Shown: piece by piece, positions 17,434-25,453 of the stretch | Layout: each line of letters opens with the position of its first letter | Numbering within the stretch: position 1 is the first letter of the stretch | Assembly (NCBI GenBank): GCA_944326035.1 | Contig: CALVCS010000011.1 | Coordinates: forward strand, 62,001-126,000 | Reading direction: 5' to 3' | From: an uncultured Alistipes sp. | GTDB taxonomy: Bacteria; Bacteroidota; Bacteroidia; Bacteroidales; Rikenellaceae | Length of the DNA stretch: 64,000 bases | Notes under the pieces: model-generated | Database searches by the model: none | Told to the model about the DNA's origin: nothing | Seen by the model: only the letters and a program-made list of their open reading frames with translations | Program-made: the position numbers and the translations under genes

Positions 17434-17906
17434 TGAATATCGATATACTGGCCATAGGAAAGACCGATTCGTCTCAGGTGGAGACGTTAGTGGGGGAGTA
17501 TCTGCGTCGTCTGAATTTTTATACAAAGGTGACGTGGACGGTGTTGCCCGACCCCAAAAATCGCCGGACCCTTTCGGCGGATACCCAAAAACGGCAGGAG
17601 GGAGCCTTGATTCTCAAACAGCTGTCGGAGGGCGATTGGTTGGTGTTGTTGGACGAAAAGGGGAAGGAGATGCGGTCGATGGAGTTTGCGGATTGGATGC
17701 AAAAACGGATGAATTCCGGGGTGAAACGATTGTGCTTTGTGATCGGGGGGCCCTATGGATTTTCTAAAGCGGTTTATCAACGGGCCAATGAGCTATTGTC
17801 CCTGTCTCGGATGACCTTTTCCCACCAGATTGTCCGTGTATTGTTTGCTGAACAACTCTATCGGGCCTTTACGATTCTGCACAACGAGCCCTACCACCAC
17901 GAATAA
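17433..17906 (+). CDS. rlmH: 23S rRNA (pseudouridine1915-N3)-methyltransferase
   Basis: A 157-residue SPOUT methyltransferase of normal length. The trefoil-knot cofactor loop is FVIGGPYGF, and the C-terminus NEPYHHE is diagnostic of the family. It methylates pseudouridine 1915 in helix 69 of 23S rRNA. The ATG shares one base with the stop of the GH2-like gene, so translation is coupled to a secreted protein with no evident link to ribosomes. Confidence 0.96.
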   Translation: MNIDILAIGKTDSSQVETLVGEYLRRLNFYTKVTWTVLPDPKNRRTLSADTQKRQEGALILKQLSEGDWLVLLDEKGKEMRSMEFADWMQKRMNSGVKRLCFVIGGPYGFSKAVYQRANELLSLSRMTFSHQIVRVLFAEQLYRAFTILHNEPYHHE

Positions 17907-17940
17907 CCCGAAACAGAACCCCCTTTTTTGAATTCATAAA

Positions 17941-17981
17941 ACCCAGCGGGGAGATACACAATTTGTATCTCCCCGCTGGGT
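17941..17981. terminator. Bidirectional terminator between rlmH and the NYN gene
   Basis: A perfect 17-bp stem (17941-17957 with 17965-17981), 7-base loop, flanked by A-run and T-run, lies between convergent genes. Confidence 0.92.
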
Positions 17982-18003
17982 TTTCCCTGCTTTTAAAACG
18001 GAC

Positions 18004-18939
18004 CTATACGGTCGTCTCGTCAGGATGAAAGAGCAGGTCCTCCTCTTCCTCCTCCTGTGCGATACGATGCACGCGTTTGGCGACGTCTTGTTTCAGCTGA
18101 TTCTTTTCGATGACGAATTCCACGCGGTCCCCGACATGCAGGTCGTTGAAGTCTCCGATGACGTCTTGACTGTGGAAATAGAGGTTGTTGTTGGGGTATT
18201 TGATAAACCCGAAGCCATTTTTTAAGCTCAGAATTTCACTGACGTCGGTGTGAACGCCGCTGTTGCTGTTGTTGGAGGAAGTGTCCGGCACGAACATCTC
18301 CAGGATCAAAGGATCCTGTTGCGCAATACCCCGGTCGATGACTTCATGCATCGGAATGGGGTAGGTGGCCAGGGAGAGCAGTTCGTGCGATGTTTTGGTC
18401 ACCATGCGGATTCCGTCGTCGTTGAGGTATTCGAATTCCCAGCTCAACAACATGACCGGAATGCCTAATGCGTTGATCTTGCGGATCAACGGGGCATAAT
18501 CCGTATCTGACACGACCAGAACGACAAAATCGACCAGGTGCAGCATGGAGAGTTCATAGGCTTCCAACGAGAGCCAAACGTCGATTCCGCGCTCTTCTTT
18601 GCGGCCCATCAGGTTACGCAGAGGCAGATAATGGGTGTGAATCCCTTCGGACATCAGAATGTCGTCGAACACTCGGTCGTTATAGAGCTGATTGCCCCGC
18701 ATGGAGGCTTCGGAGGCGTTGAGTCGTCCCCGGAAATAGTGAGCTTCGGCAATTTGGCATCGCACGGGGTCGAGGCCTTCTTCTTCGGCGACTTGGTGCC
18801 GGATGAATTGGTGAAGGCCACTTAGGCTTAACCGACGTTTTTCCGAGTGGATGTAGTTGTAGTAATTGGAGGCATGTAATAGAAAGTTGCCGTCGTAAAA
18901 GACTCCGATCCGGCAAAAATTATACGGTCTGTCCATCAT
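18004..18939 (-). CDS. NYN domain (PIN-like nuclease) fused to cold-shock domain
   Basis: A 311-residue cytoplasmic protein. Residues about 10-200 are a NYN/LabA-like PIN fold with acidic residues in VFYDGNF, RGIDVWLSLEAY and VVSDTDYAPLI, as needed for metal-dependent RNA cleavage. Residues about 230-295 form a cold-shock domain (LKNGFGFIKYPNNNLYFHSQD), an RNA-binding OB fold. The C-terminus is acidic. The combination suggests an RNA nuclease or RNA-binding regulator; activity is inferred only. Two starts, 18939 and 18936, are possible. It is monocistronic and faces rlmH across a shared terminator. Confidence 0.88.
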   Translation of the reverse strand: MMDRPYNFCRIGVFYDGNFLLHASNYYNYIHSEKRRLSLSGLHQFIRHQVAEEEGLDPVRCQIAEAHYFRGRLNASEASMRGNQLYNDRVFDDILMSEGIHTHYLPLRNLMGRKEERGIDVWLSLEAYELSMLHLVDFVVLVVSDTDYAPLIRKINALGIPVMLLSWEFEYLNDDGIRMVTKTSHELLSLATYPIPMHEVIDRGIAQQDPLILEMFVPDTSSNNSNSGVHTDVSEILSLKNGFGFIKYPNNNLYFHSQDVIGDFNDLHVGDRVEFVIEKNQLKQDVAKRVHRIAQEEEEEDLLFHPDETTV

Positions 18940-19028
18940 ACTTATATGAATTACGGAATATAATTATTAGATGTAAATGCGAGGGAATAACAGGGATCTC
19001 TGCGAGAAGGATTCCCGATCATGGGTTT

Positions 19029-19036
19029 CAAAAGTA
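19029..19036 (-). promoter_or_regulatory. Possible -7 box for the NYN gene
   Basis: TACTTTTG on the minus strand, about 90 bases before the start. No -33 element at good spacing was found. Confidence 0.4.
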
Positions 19037-19155
19037 GTGGAATAATCGGAGATTTCCAGCATAAAAAAGTTTTTCTGTGCGATTTTTCAGGGAAAAATGC
19101 CTTGTAGGGCTTCGGTCGAGGGGGTTGGATGTGAAGCGGGAAATGGAAAAGTCAG

Positions 19156-19186
19156 TTTGAATTAATGCGCAGAAAGATTAACTTTG
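19156..19186 (+). promoter_or_regulatory. Consensus promoter of the 19.2-25.2 kb gene run
   Basis: TTTG (19156-19159), 19 bases, then TAACTTTG (19179-19186): the best full match to the Bacteroidota consensus in the window. The start codon is 21 bases downstream. Confidence 0.85.
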
Positions 19187-19207
19187 AAAAAATTTTAGGC
19201 GTTATAT

Positions 19208-20386
19208 ATGGCGACGATGAAAGATATGGAACAGGTGCTCTCGCAGATCGATCGTATGCGGAGTATAGCTTCCCGTTGGTTGGCGACGGAAACGGTTTCG
19301 GCCATGGAACGGGACCTGATGCTCGATAAGTTGAGAATGCTCTATGAGGAGATTCTATTCTGGGAGGGTGAACGATTGACGCCCGAGGAGAGTGTTGAAC
19401 CGCCCGTCAAAGAGAACGAAGGAAAATCGCTTGCTTCAATGAAGGAGGATCCGGCCGGTGCGGTCGCCTCATCCCTCGAATCGGCGGAGGTTGTGGCCTC
19501 CCCGGCCAACGAGCCCGCTCCGCAGAGCGGATCTGAGGCCACGGCGGAAGCATCGATGCCTGCAGGGTCGGAAACCGTGGTCGAAGAGGCCTCGCAGCCG
19601 ATGGCGTGGACCCGCTCACACGCCTCGACGACGAAGGATTCGATGGCCGAACCAAAACTGTTCAGTGATGAGGCCCATGTTCGGACCCGGGTCGATAAGC
19701 AGGTGATCCTGTCGCTCTATGGGGACGACTCGCCGAGTATGGCTCGTCCGTTTGTGGGGGCACATCAGCCTCCTGCCCAGCCTGAAGTGGCGGTATACGA
19801 ATCGGTAACGGTGTCGGAAACGCCGTCGGAGGCCGAACCGATGAGGGAGCCGATCCAAACCGCCCAGCCGGTAGAACCGGAAGTGTTGTCTTCGTCGGAG
19901 TCTTCGGCCCAACTGGAACCGTCGGCCCCCGTGGATCAGCCGCTCTATCCGGAAACGACGACTACCCCGGTGAGTGGAATCTCCTCGGAAAGTCCGAAAA
20001 CTTCGGGGTACGCGGACCATTCGGAGGCTACGCTGGCCTCGACGCCTCATACCACGAAGGTGCTGGGAGAGATCATTGTGACCCCTACGGAGTCGTTGGG
20101 GGATCGGTTGGGGAAACAGCATCCGCATACCGATGTGGCCTCTCGCTTGCGGGCCCAAACGATCACGGACCTGCAGCACAGCATCGGGATCAATGATCGT
20201 TTTCTGTTGATCAATGAGCTTTTCGGGGGGGATGCGGCCTTGTATGAACAGACCCTGGCCCGTTTGAATGAATTTACGTCGCTGGATGATGCGATGATCT
20301 ATATTCAGGAACATTTCGATTGGAATCCCGATGCGGCAGGAACGACCTTCCTGGTGGAACTCCTGGAGCGCAAGTTGGAAAACTAA
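19208..20386 (+). CDS. Conserved hypothetical protein with disordered centre
   Basis: A 392-residue soluble protein in three parts. Residues 1-60 form an amphipathic, helical region (MEQVLSQIDRMRSIASRWL). Residues 60-310 are low-complexity, rich in Glu, Pro, Ser, Ala and Thr, without repeats long enough to be a coiled coil. The last 75 residues are a compact domain (SIGINDRFLLINELFGGDA, then LARLNEFTSLDDAMIYIQE) that I believe recurs in proteins of this phylum, without known function. It heads an apparent operon and ends 9 bases before rsmI. No signal peptide or membrane helix is seen. Confidence 0.85.
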   Translation: MATMKDMEQVLSQIDRMRSIASRWLATETVSAMERDLMLDKLRMLYEEILFWEGERLTPEESVEPPVKENEGKSLASMKEDPAGAVASSLESAEVVASPANEPAPQSGSEATAEASMPAGSETVVEEASQPMAWTRSHASTTKDSMAEPKLFSDEAHVRTRVDKQVILSLYGDDSPSMARPFVGAHQPPAQPEVAVYESVTVSETPSEAEPMREPIQTAQPVEPEVLSSSESSAQLEPSAPVDQPLYPETTTTPVSGISSESPKTSGYADHSEATLASTPHTTKVLGEIIVTPTESLGDRLGKQHPHTDVASRLRAQTITDLQHSIGINDRFLLINELFGGDAALYEQTLARLNEFTSLDDAMIYIQEHFDWNPDAAGTTFLVELLERKLEN

Positions 20387-20395
20387 GCGTCGGTC

Positions 20396-21103
20396 ATGGC
20401 TAAACTCTATATTGTTCCCACACCGATCGGCAATCTCGACGATATTACGTTGCGCGCGGTGAAGGTCCTCTCCGAAGTGGATGTGGTCCTGGCCGAAGAT
20501 ACGCGTACGAGCGGTTTTTTGCTCAAGCACCTCGGCTTGGATAAAAAGCTGTGGAGTCATCACAAATTCAATGAACATGCCGCGGTGGAGGCGGTGGCGT
20601 CGGCCATTTTGGGGGGCGAAACGATGGCGTTGGTCTCTGATGCCGGGACGCCGGGGATTTCCGATCCCGGATTTTTGCTGGTCCGGACCTGTTTGGAACG
20701 GGGCATCGAGGTGGAGACTCTGCCGGGTCCGACGGCTTTTGTGCCGGCGTTGATCAATAGCGGTTTCCCGGCCGACCGGTTCTGCTTCGAAGGCTTTTTG
20801 CCCCCCAAAAAAGGCCGTTCGAAACGTCTGCAAGCGTTGCTCGAGGAGAGTCGGACGATGATTTTTTATGAGTCTCCCTATCGATTGCTGAAAACGCTGA
20901 AGGAGTTTGCCGAACTGTGGGGAGCGGATCGGGAAGCGGCCGTGTCGCGGGAGTTGACCAAAAAGTTTGAAGAAAACGTCCGCGGAACCCTCGGCATGTT
21001 GATCGACCATTTTACCCGCCGGGAGCCTAAAGGCGAAATCGTGTTGATTGTGGCGGGAAAGGGCCGCAAGGAAAAAGAACATCAAACTGAAACGGAAGAA
21101 TAG
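20396..21103 (+). CDS. rsmI: 16S rRNA (cytidine1402-2'-O)-methyltransferase
   Basis: A 235-residue tetrapyrrole-methylase-fold enzyme. Motifs are LYIVPTPIGNLDDITLRA at the N-terminus, AEDTRTS near residue 40, ALVSDAGTPGISDPG near 80 and LPGPTAFVPALINSG near 115, all typical of RsmI. It methylates the ribose of C1402 in the decoding centre. The protein is shorter than the E. coli enzyme (about 285 residues), lacking the C-terminal extension. It follows the unknown protein by 9 bases and precedes DUF389 by 5. Confidence 0.96.
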   Translation: MAKLYIVPTPIGNLDDITLRAVKVLSEVDVVLAEDTRTSGFLLKHLGLDKKLWSHHKFNEHAAVEAVASAILGGETMALVSDAGTPGISDPGFLLVRTCLERGIEVETLPGPTAFVPALINSGFPADRFCFEGFLPPKKGRSKRLQALLEESRTMIFYESPYRLLKTLKEFAELWGADREAAVSRELTKKFEENVRGTLGMLIDHFTRREPKGEIVLIVAGKGRKEKEHQTETEE

Positions 21104-21108
21104 ACGTT

Positions 21109-22473
21109 ATGGAAGAACAATCATCGAAGACAAAGGGTTTTTCGTTTGAAGGTTTGTGGGGGTATATCCGCAGCCGTTTCGATCTGGATGATGATAAAGC
21201 CTCGGAAGAGGATGTCAAAGAGAATATTAAAAAGGGAGTCGAATTTCGGGGGACGAATCTGTGGGTTTTGATTTTCGCGACGTTTGTCGCTTCGTTGGGG
21301 CTGAACATGAACTCGGCCGCCGTCATTATCGGGGCGATGTTGATCTCTCCGCTGATGGGCCCGATCATGGGGATCGGATTATCGGTGGGAATCAACGATT
21401 TCGAACTGATGAAACGCTCGCTGCGCAACTTCGGCCTGATGGTGTTGGTCAGTATCCTCACCTCGACGCTCTATTTCTTGTTGTCGCCGCTGAGTGAGGC
21501 GAAAAGCGAACTGTTGGCGCGTACCATGCCGACGATCTATGATGTGCTGATCGCCTTTTTCGGGGGATTGGCCGGGATTGTGGCGCAGTCGCGCAAGGAC
21601 CGTACCTCGACGGTCATTCCCGGGGTGGCGATCGCCACGGCCTTGATGCCGCCGTTGTGTACGGCCGGGTACGGGTTGGCGACCTGGCAGCTGAACTATT
21701 TTATCGGGGCCTTTTATTTGTTCTTCATCAATACGGTATTTATTGCCATTGCGACGTTTATCGTCGTGCGTTTCCTGCGCTATAGCCCCAAAGTCTTTTT
21801 GGATCCCATTCGGGAGCGTCAGGTGAAACGGTATATTTTGATCATCGTCTTTGTGACGTTGATTCCCAGCGTGATCCTGGCGGTGCGCATTGTTCGGCAG
21901 AGTCTGTTCGAGTCGGCTGCAGACCGATATGTGGCGGCGGTGATGCATTTCCCGAAAGCACAGGTGATTGACTATCAACGGACCATTCACGCCGATGGCA
22001 GCCGGGAAATCGATGTGATCTTGATCGGGGACCCGGTCTCGTCGGATGCTATCGAAAACGCTCGGATGCAGTTGGCAGCCTATAATCTGGAAGGCACGAA
22101 ACTGACCGTGCGTCAATCGGGCCAGGGTGAGCAGGTCGATATCAATACCTTGCAAACGGGTTATCAGGATCTGTTACAAGAGAAAAATGCGTATATTCAG
22201 GAGCTGGAAAAGAAGGTGGGTACCTTGTCGGCGGATACGTTGCCGTCGGGAGATATCACGCGGGAGATGACGGCTCTGGCGCCCGAGATTGCCCAGGTGA
22301 CCCTGACCAAAACCAAGAGTTACGATGCCCAGGGTAATCCGGTCGATACGACCGTGATCTGCCTGCTGCGTATGAAGGAGCAGGTGCGGATTCCCGAGAG
22401 CGAACAACAACGGATTGTGGGTTGGCTCCAGGCCCGTACGAAAAACGATAACGTGAAACTTTACGTGGAATAA
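21109..22473 (+). CDS. DUF389 family membrane protein
   Basis: A 454-residue protein. The central part, residues about 45-260, carries the DUF389 core of five or six helices with NMNSAAVIIGAMLISPLMGP and TALMPPLCTAGYGLA. Residues 270-345 form a soluble alpha/beta region, then a short coiled-coil segment (LLQEKNAYIQELEKKV) and a C-terminal domain of about 80 residues. The family function is unknown; transport has been suggested for relatives only by fold. It lies in the same run as rsmI and the inositol-phosphatase-like gene. Confidence 0.88.
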   Translation: MEEQSSKTKGFSFEGLWGYIRSRFDLDDDKASEEDVKENIKKGVEFRGTNLWVLIFATFVASLGLNMNSAAVIIGAMLISPLMGPIMGIGLSVGINDFELMKRSLRNFGLMVLVSILTSTLYFLLSPLSEAKSELLARTMPTIYDVLIAFFGGLAGIVAQSRKDRTSTVIPGVAIATALMPPLCTAGYGLATWQLNYFIGAFYLFFINTVFIAIATFIVVRFLRYSPKVFLDPIRERQVKRYILIIVFVTLIPSVILAVRIVRQSLFESAADRYVAAVMHFPKAQVIDYQRTIHADGSREIDVILIGDPVSSDAIENARMQLAAYNLEGTKLTVRQSGQGEQVDINTLQTGYQDLLQEKNAYIQELEKKVGTLSADTLPSGDITREMTALAPEIAQVTLTKTKSYDAQGNPVDTTVICLLRMKEQVRIPESEQQRIVGWLQARTKNDNVKLYVE

Positions 22474-22480
22474 CGAAGGT

Positions 22481-23263
22481 ATGAATTATCAGGAAATTTG
22501 TGCACGTGTGTGCGAGATCGCTCGCGAAGCGGGGACCTATATTGCAGCGCAGCGTGCGACCTTTTCGTTCGACGACGTCGAATACAAAGGGGTCCAGAAC
22601 ATGGTCTCCTATGTCGATCGGGGGTCGGAACGGCTGGTGGTGGAACGTCTGGGCGCCTTGTTGCCCGAGGCAGGGTTCGTGACCGAAGAGGGAACGGTAC
22701 GTGCTACGGTCAATGCCCGTTTGAAATGGATCATCGACCCGTTGGACGGGACGACCAACTTTATTCACGGCTTGCCGCCCTACTGTGTGAGCCTGGCCCT
22801 GATGGAGGAGAATGAAGTGGTGGTGGGGGTTGTGTATGAGGTGAATTCCCAGGAGATGTTTTACGCCTGGAAAGGATCGCCGGCCTACCTGAACGGTAAA
22901 GAGATTCACGTCTCCGCGACCCAGAAATTGGAAAATTCGTTGGTGGCGATCGGATTCTCCTACTCTTCTCATCTCGAAATGGATGACTTTATGGAGTCGG
23001 CTACCTATTTTCAACAAAACACTCATGGCATCCGACGTTTGGGATCGGCAGCGGCCGATTTGGCTTATGTAGCATGTGGCCGTTTCGATGCCTTTTTCCA
23101 GGTGCGCCTGGCCGCATGGGATGTGGCGGCCGGAGCCTTGATCGCTCAGCAGGCCGGCGCTCGGGTCACCGATTTTTCGGGTGGAGAAAATTATATCTTT
23201 GGACGGGAAATTATCGCCTGCACCCCGGCCATCTATGACGCTATCAAACCGCACGCCCGATGA
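22481..23263 (+). CDS. Inositol monophosphatase family protein
   Basis: A 260-residue Mg-dependent phosphatase. Metal-binding motifs appear in order: TEEGT near residue 69, IDPLDGTTNFIHGLP near 85, and WDVAAGALIAQQAGA near 212. This family splits phosphate from inositol phosphate, fructose bisphosphate, histidinol phosphate or 3',5'-PAP; the motifs do not choose. Context with an acyltransferase and a glycosyltransferase hints at an envelope role but is weak. The stop overlaps the next start by ATGA. Confidence 0.92.
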   Translation: MNYQEICARVCEIAREAGTYIAAQRATFSFDDVEYKGVQNMVSYVDRGSERLVVERLGALLPEAGFVTEEGTVRATVNARLKWIIDPLDGTTNFIHGLPPYCVSLALMEENEVVVGVVYEVNSQEMFYAWKGSPAYLNGKEIHVSATQKLENSLVAIGFSYSSHLEMDDFMESATYFQQNTHGIRRLGSAAADLAYVACGRFDAFFQVRLAAWDVAAGALIAQQAGARVTDFSGGENYIFGREIIACTPAIYDAIKPHAR

Positions 23264-24252
23264 AACGCTCGACCCGCATCCAATATCGAATCTTCTATAA
23301 GGCTTGTCGTCTGGTGGGGCGCTTGCCGGAGAAGTGGTTGTACGGCGGGTTGGCAAACTTGATTTTTTTTCTGCTGTATCGGGTGGTGCGTTACCGTTTG
23401 CCGGTGGTGCGCCAGAATCTGGCCCACTCCTTCCCGGAAAAAACCGAACATGAACGCCTCGATATCGAGTATCGTTTCTATCGGCATCTCTCGGAGGTGT
23501 TTGTGGATACGATCCGTTTGGCCTCCATCTCTCGGGAAGAGATCCTGCAGCGGATGGTGTATACCAACCTCGAAGAGAATGAACGGCGCATGAAGGGAAA
23601 AAACTGGATTGCCGCGATGTCTCATTATGGGTCGTGGGAGCTGACGATCAATTATGTCTGTCTGTCGGACCATCGGCTGTTGGCCGTGTATCGTCCCCTG
23701 CACAACAAGGTGTTCGATTTTTACTATTATATGGTTCGTTCCCGTTTCGGGACCCAACCCATCCCGATGCACGAGATCTATCGGGAGGTTATTCGAGCTC
23801 AACGTCCTGATCATCAACGGGTCGGTGTGGCCTTGATTGCCGACCAAACCCCGCCGATTCACGAGATCAAGCATTGGTACCACTTTTTGAGTCAGGATAC
23901 GCCATTTTTCTCGGGGATCGAAAAAATTGCCCGACGGTTCCATATGCCCATTGTTTTTATGCATGTACGTCAGACGCGTCCTCGCTATTATGAGGCAGAA
24001 TTGATTCCGATTTACGATGGCGAGGAGGAGGTCTCCGAATATGAAATCACCCAACGCTATGTCGAACACCTCGAAGCGATGATTCGCGAAAATCCCCATT
24101 TGTGGATGTGGTCTCATCGGCGCTGGAAACATTCTCGGCAGAGTGTGGCGGCTTTCTGGAAAGCGGAGCAGGAACGGGTACGAAAATCGGAAGGGGCCTC
24201 GGCCAAACCCGAGGAAACCCAGCCAGGAAATAGAGATGCTTATGAAGGTTAA
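23260..24252 (+). CDS. Lipid A biosynthesis acyltransferase (LpxL/HtrB family)
   Basis: A 330-residue inner-membrane enzyme with an N-terminal hydrophobic anchor (residues about 28-42) and the acyltransferase motif HYGSWE (His122 to Glu127, the HX4E pair). The RQNLAHSFPE segment near residue 52 is typical of LpxL-type enzymes. It adds a secondary acyl chain to lipid A. Start ATG overlaps the stop of the IMPase-like gene by four bases. The C-terminal 25 residues are charged and variable. Confidence 0.92.
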   Translation: MKRSTRIQYRIFYKACRLVGRLPEKWLYGGLANLIFFLLYRVVRYRLPVVRQNLAHSFPEKTEHERLDIEYRFYRHLSEVFVDTIRLASISREEILQRMVYTNLEENERRMKGKNWIAAMSHYGSWELTINYVCLSDHRLLAVYRPLHNKVFDFYYYMVRSRFGTQPIPMHEIYREVIRAQRPDHQRVGVALIADQTPPIHEIKHWYHFLSQDTPFFSGIEKIARRFHMPIVFMHVRQTRPRYYEAELIPIYDGEEEVSEYEITQRYVEHLEAMIRENPHLWMWSHRRWKHSRQSVAAFWKAEQERVRKSEGASAKPEETQPGNRDAYEG

Positions 24253-25249
24253 AATCGTCATACTCAACTGGAACGGGCGGGAGCATTTAGCGCGTTTTTT
24301 GCCTTCGGTGTTGGCTCATAGCCCACAGGGATCGGTTGTGGTGGCCGACAATGGTTCGCAGGATGATTCGGTGGCCTGGTTACGGAGCCATCACCCGGAT
24401 GTAGAGCTGATTCAGTTCTCGGAGAATTACGGATATGCCGGAGGCTATAACATGGCGCTGGAACGGGTGGATGCCGATCTGTTTGTCTTGTTGAATTCGG
24501 ATGTCGAAGTGCCGCCTCATTGGTTGGATCCGTTGGTCCGTCGCATGGAGGAAGATCCGCAGATCGCGGCGTTGTCCCCTAAAATCCGCTCGTTCGATCG
24601 TCCGGCCCATTTTGAGTATGCCGGGGCGGCCGGTGGGTTTATCGATTGGTTCGGGTATCCGTTCTGTCGAGGCCGTATCTTGAGTACGATCGAGGTCGAT
24701 CAAGGGCAATATGATGATACCCGCGAGGTGTTTTGGGCTTCGGGGGCGTGTATGGTGGTACGAGCGGCTCTCTTTCGGGAGTTGGGTGGCTTCGATGCCG
24801 ATTTCTTTGCGCATATGGAGGAGATCGACTTCTGTTGGCGGGCTCGTCTGGCCGGGTACAAAATCGTGGCCGAAGCCGAGAGCGAAGTCTTTCACCTGGG
24901 GGGAGGTACTTTGCCGAACAATAGCCCCCGGAAGTTGTATCTCAACTATCGCAACAACCTGGCGATGTTGTATAAGAATCTCTCGTGGACCGGCTTGTGT
25001 ACCGTGCTGTTGATACGGGGCTTTCTGGATACCCTGTCGGCCTTGATTTTTCTGCTGCAGGGGCGGGGCGACTTTTTTAAAGTGGTGGTGTTGGCGCATG
25101 TCGATTTCCATCGTTCGCATCGGGCGTTGCGTCGTAAAAGAGCTTGGATCAACCAGATACGACGTGTCAATCATCCGTATGGCATCTATCAGGGCAGCAT
25201 TATTTTACGATATGCGTTGGGGCGTCGTACGTTTGCGCATATGATGTAG
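24236..25249 (+). CDS. Family 2 glycosyltransferase
   Basis: A 337-residue GT-A fold enzyme. The start is VKIVILNWNGREHLARFLPS, the sugar-nucleotide DxD-like site is LLNSDVEVP near residue 83, and the acceptor/acid region is FFAHMEEIDFCWRARLAGY near residue 205. It resembles rhamnosyltransferases of polysaccharide or lipopolysaccharide assembly; the donor sugar is unknown. Two C-terminal hydrophobic stretches suggest membrane contact. ATG 24236 is chosen because AGGAA lies 7 bases upstream; the frame open from 24143 lies inside the acyltransferase gene. The 17-base overlap suggests coupling. Confidence 0.9.
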   Translation: MLMKVKIVILNWNGREHLARFLPSVLAHSPQGSVVVADNGSQDDSVAWLRSHHPDVELIQFSENYGYAGGYNMALERVDADLFVLLNSDVEVPPHWLDPLVRRMEEDPQIAALSPKIRSFDRPAHFEYAGAAGGFIDWFGYPFCRGRILSTIEVDQGQYDDTREVFWASGACMVVRAALFRELGGFDADFFAHMEEIDFCWRARLAGYKIVAEAESEVFHLGGGTLPNNSPRKLYLNYRNNLAMLYKNLSWTGLCTVLLIRGFLDTLSALIFLLQGRGDFFKVVVLAHVDFHRSHRALRRKRAWINQIRRVNHPYGIYQGSIILRYALGRRTFAHMM

Positions 25250-25395
25250 GGGCTCCATCCGGGGGAACGGGGAACCAAATCCGACGCTCAGGAACGGAGT
25301 GAAAACGGGGCTTCGAAGATCGCGGAAGACTTTACAAAGGGGGTTTTGAAATTTGCCCAGAGAGCGGTGGCGACCGCATTTTGATGTATAGAAAT

Positions 25396-25438
25396 AACAG
25401 AGGAGGCGGTTCCCCATTTGGGAACCGCCTCCTCTGTT
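25396..25438. terminator. Long inverted repeat between convergent genes
   Basis: A perfect 19-bp stem (25396-25414 with 25420-25438) around 5 bases. It lacks a strong T-run on either strand, but the position between two convergent stops makes a bidirectional terminator the likely role. 25250-25395 shows no gene. Confidence 0.75.
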
Positions 25439-25453
25439 GTGAGAGAATAGGTT

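Noticed and set aside
15688..17526. 612-codon frame antisense to the GH2-like gene
   Set aside because: Crosses the secreted-protein gene and rlmH; composition Arg/His/Gln-rich, typical of antisense shadow.
25396..25438. Inverted repeat as an insertion-sequence end
   Set aside because: No transposase or target duplication; place between convergent stops fits a terminator.
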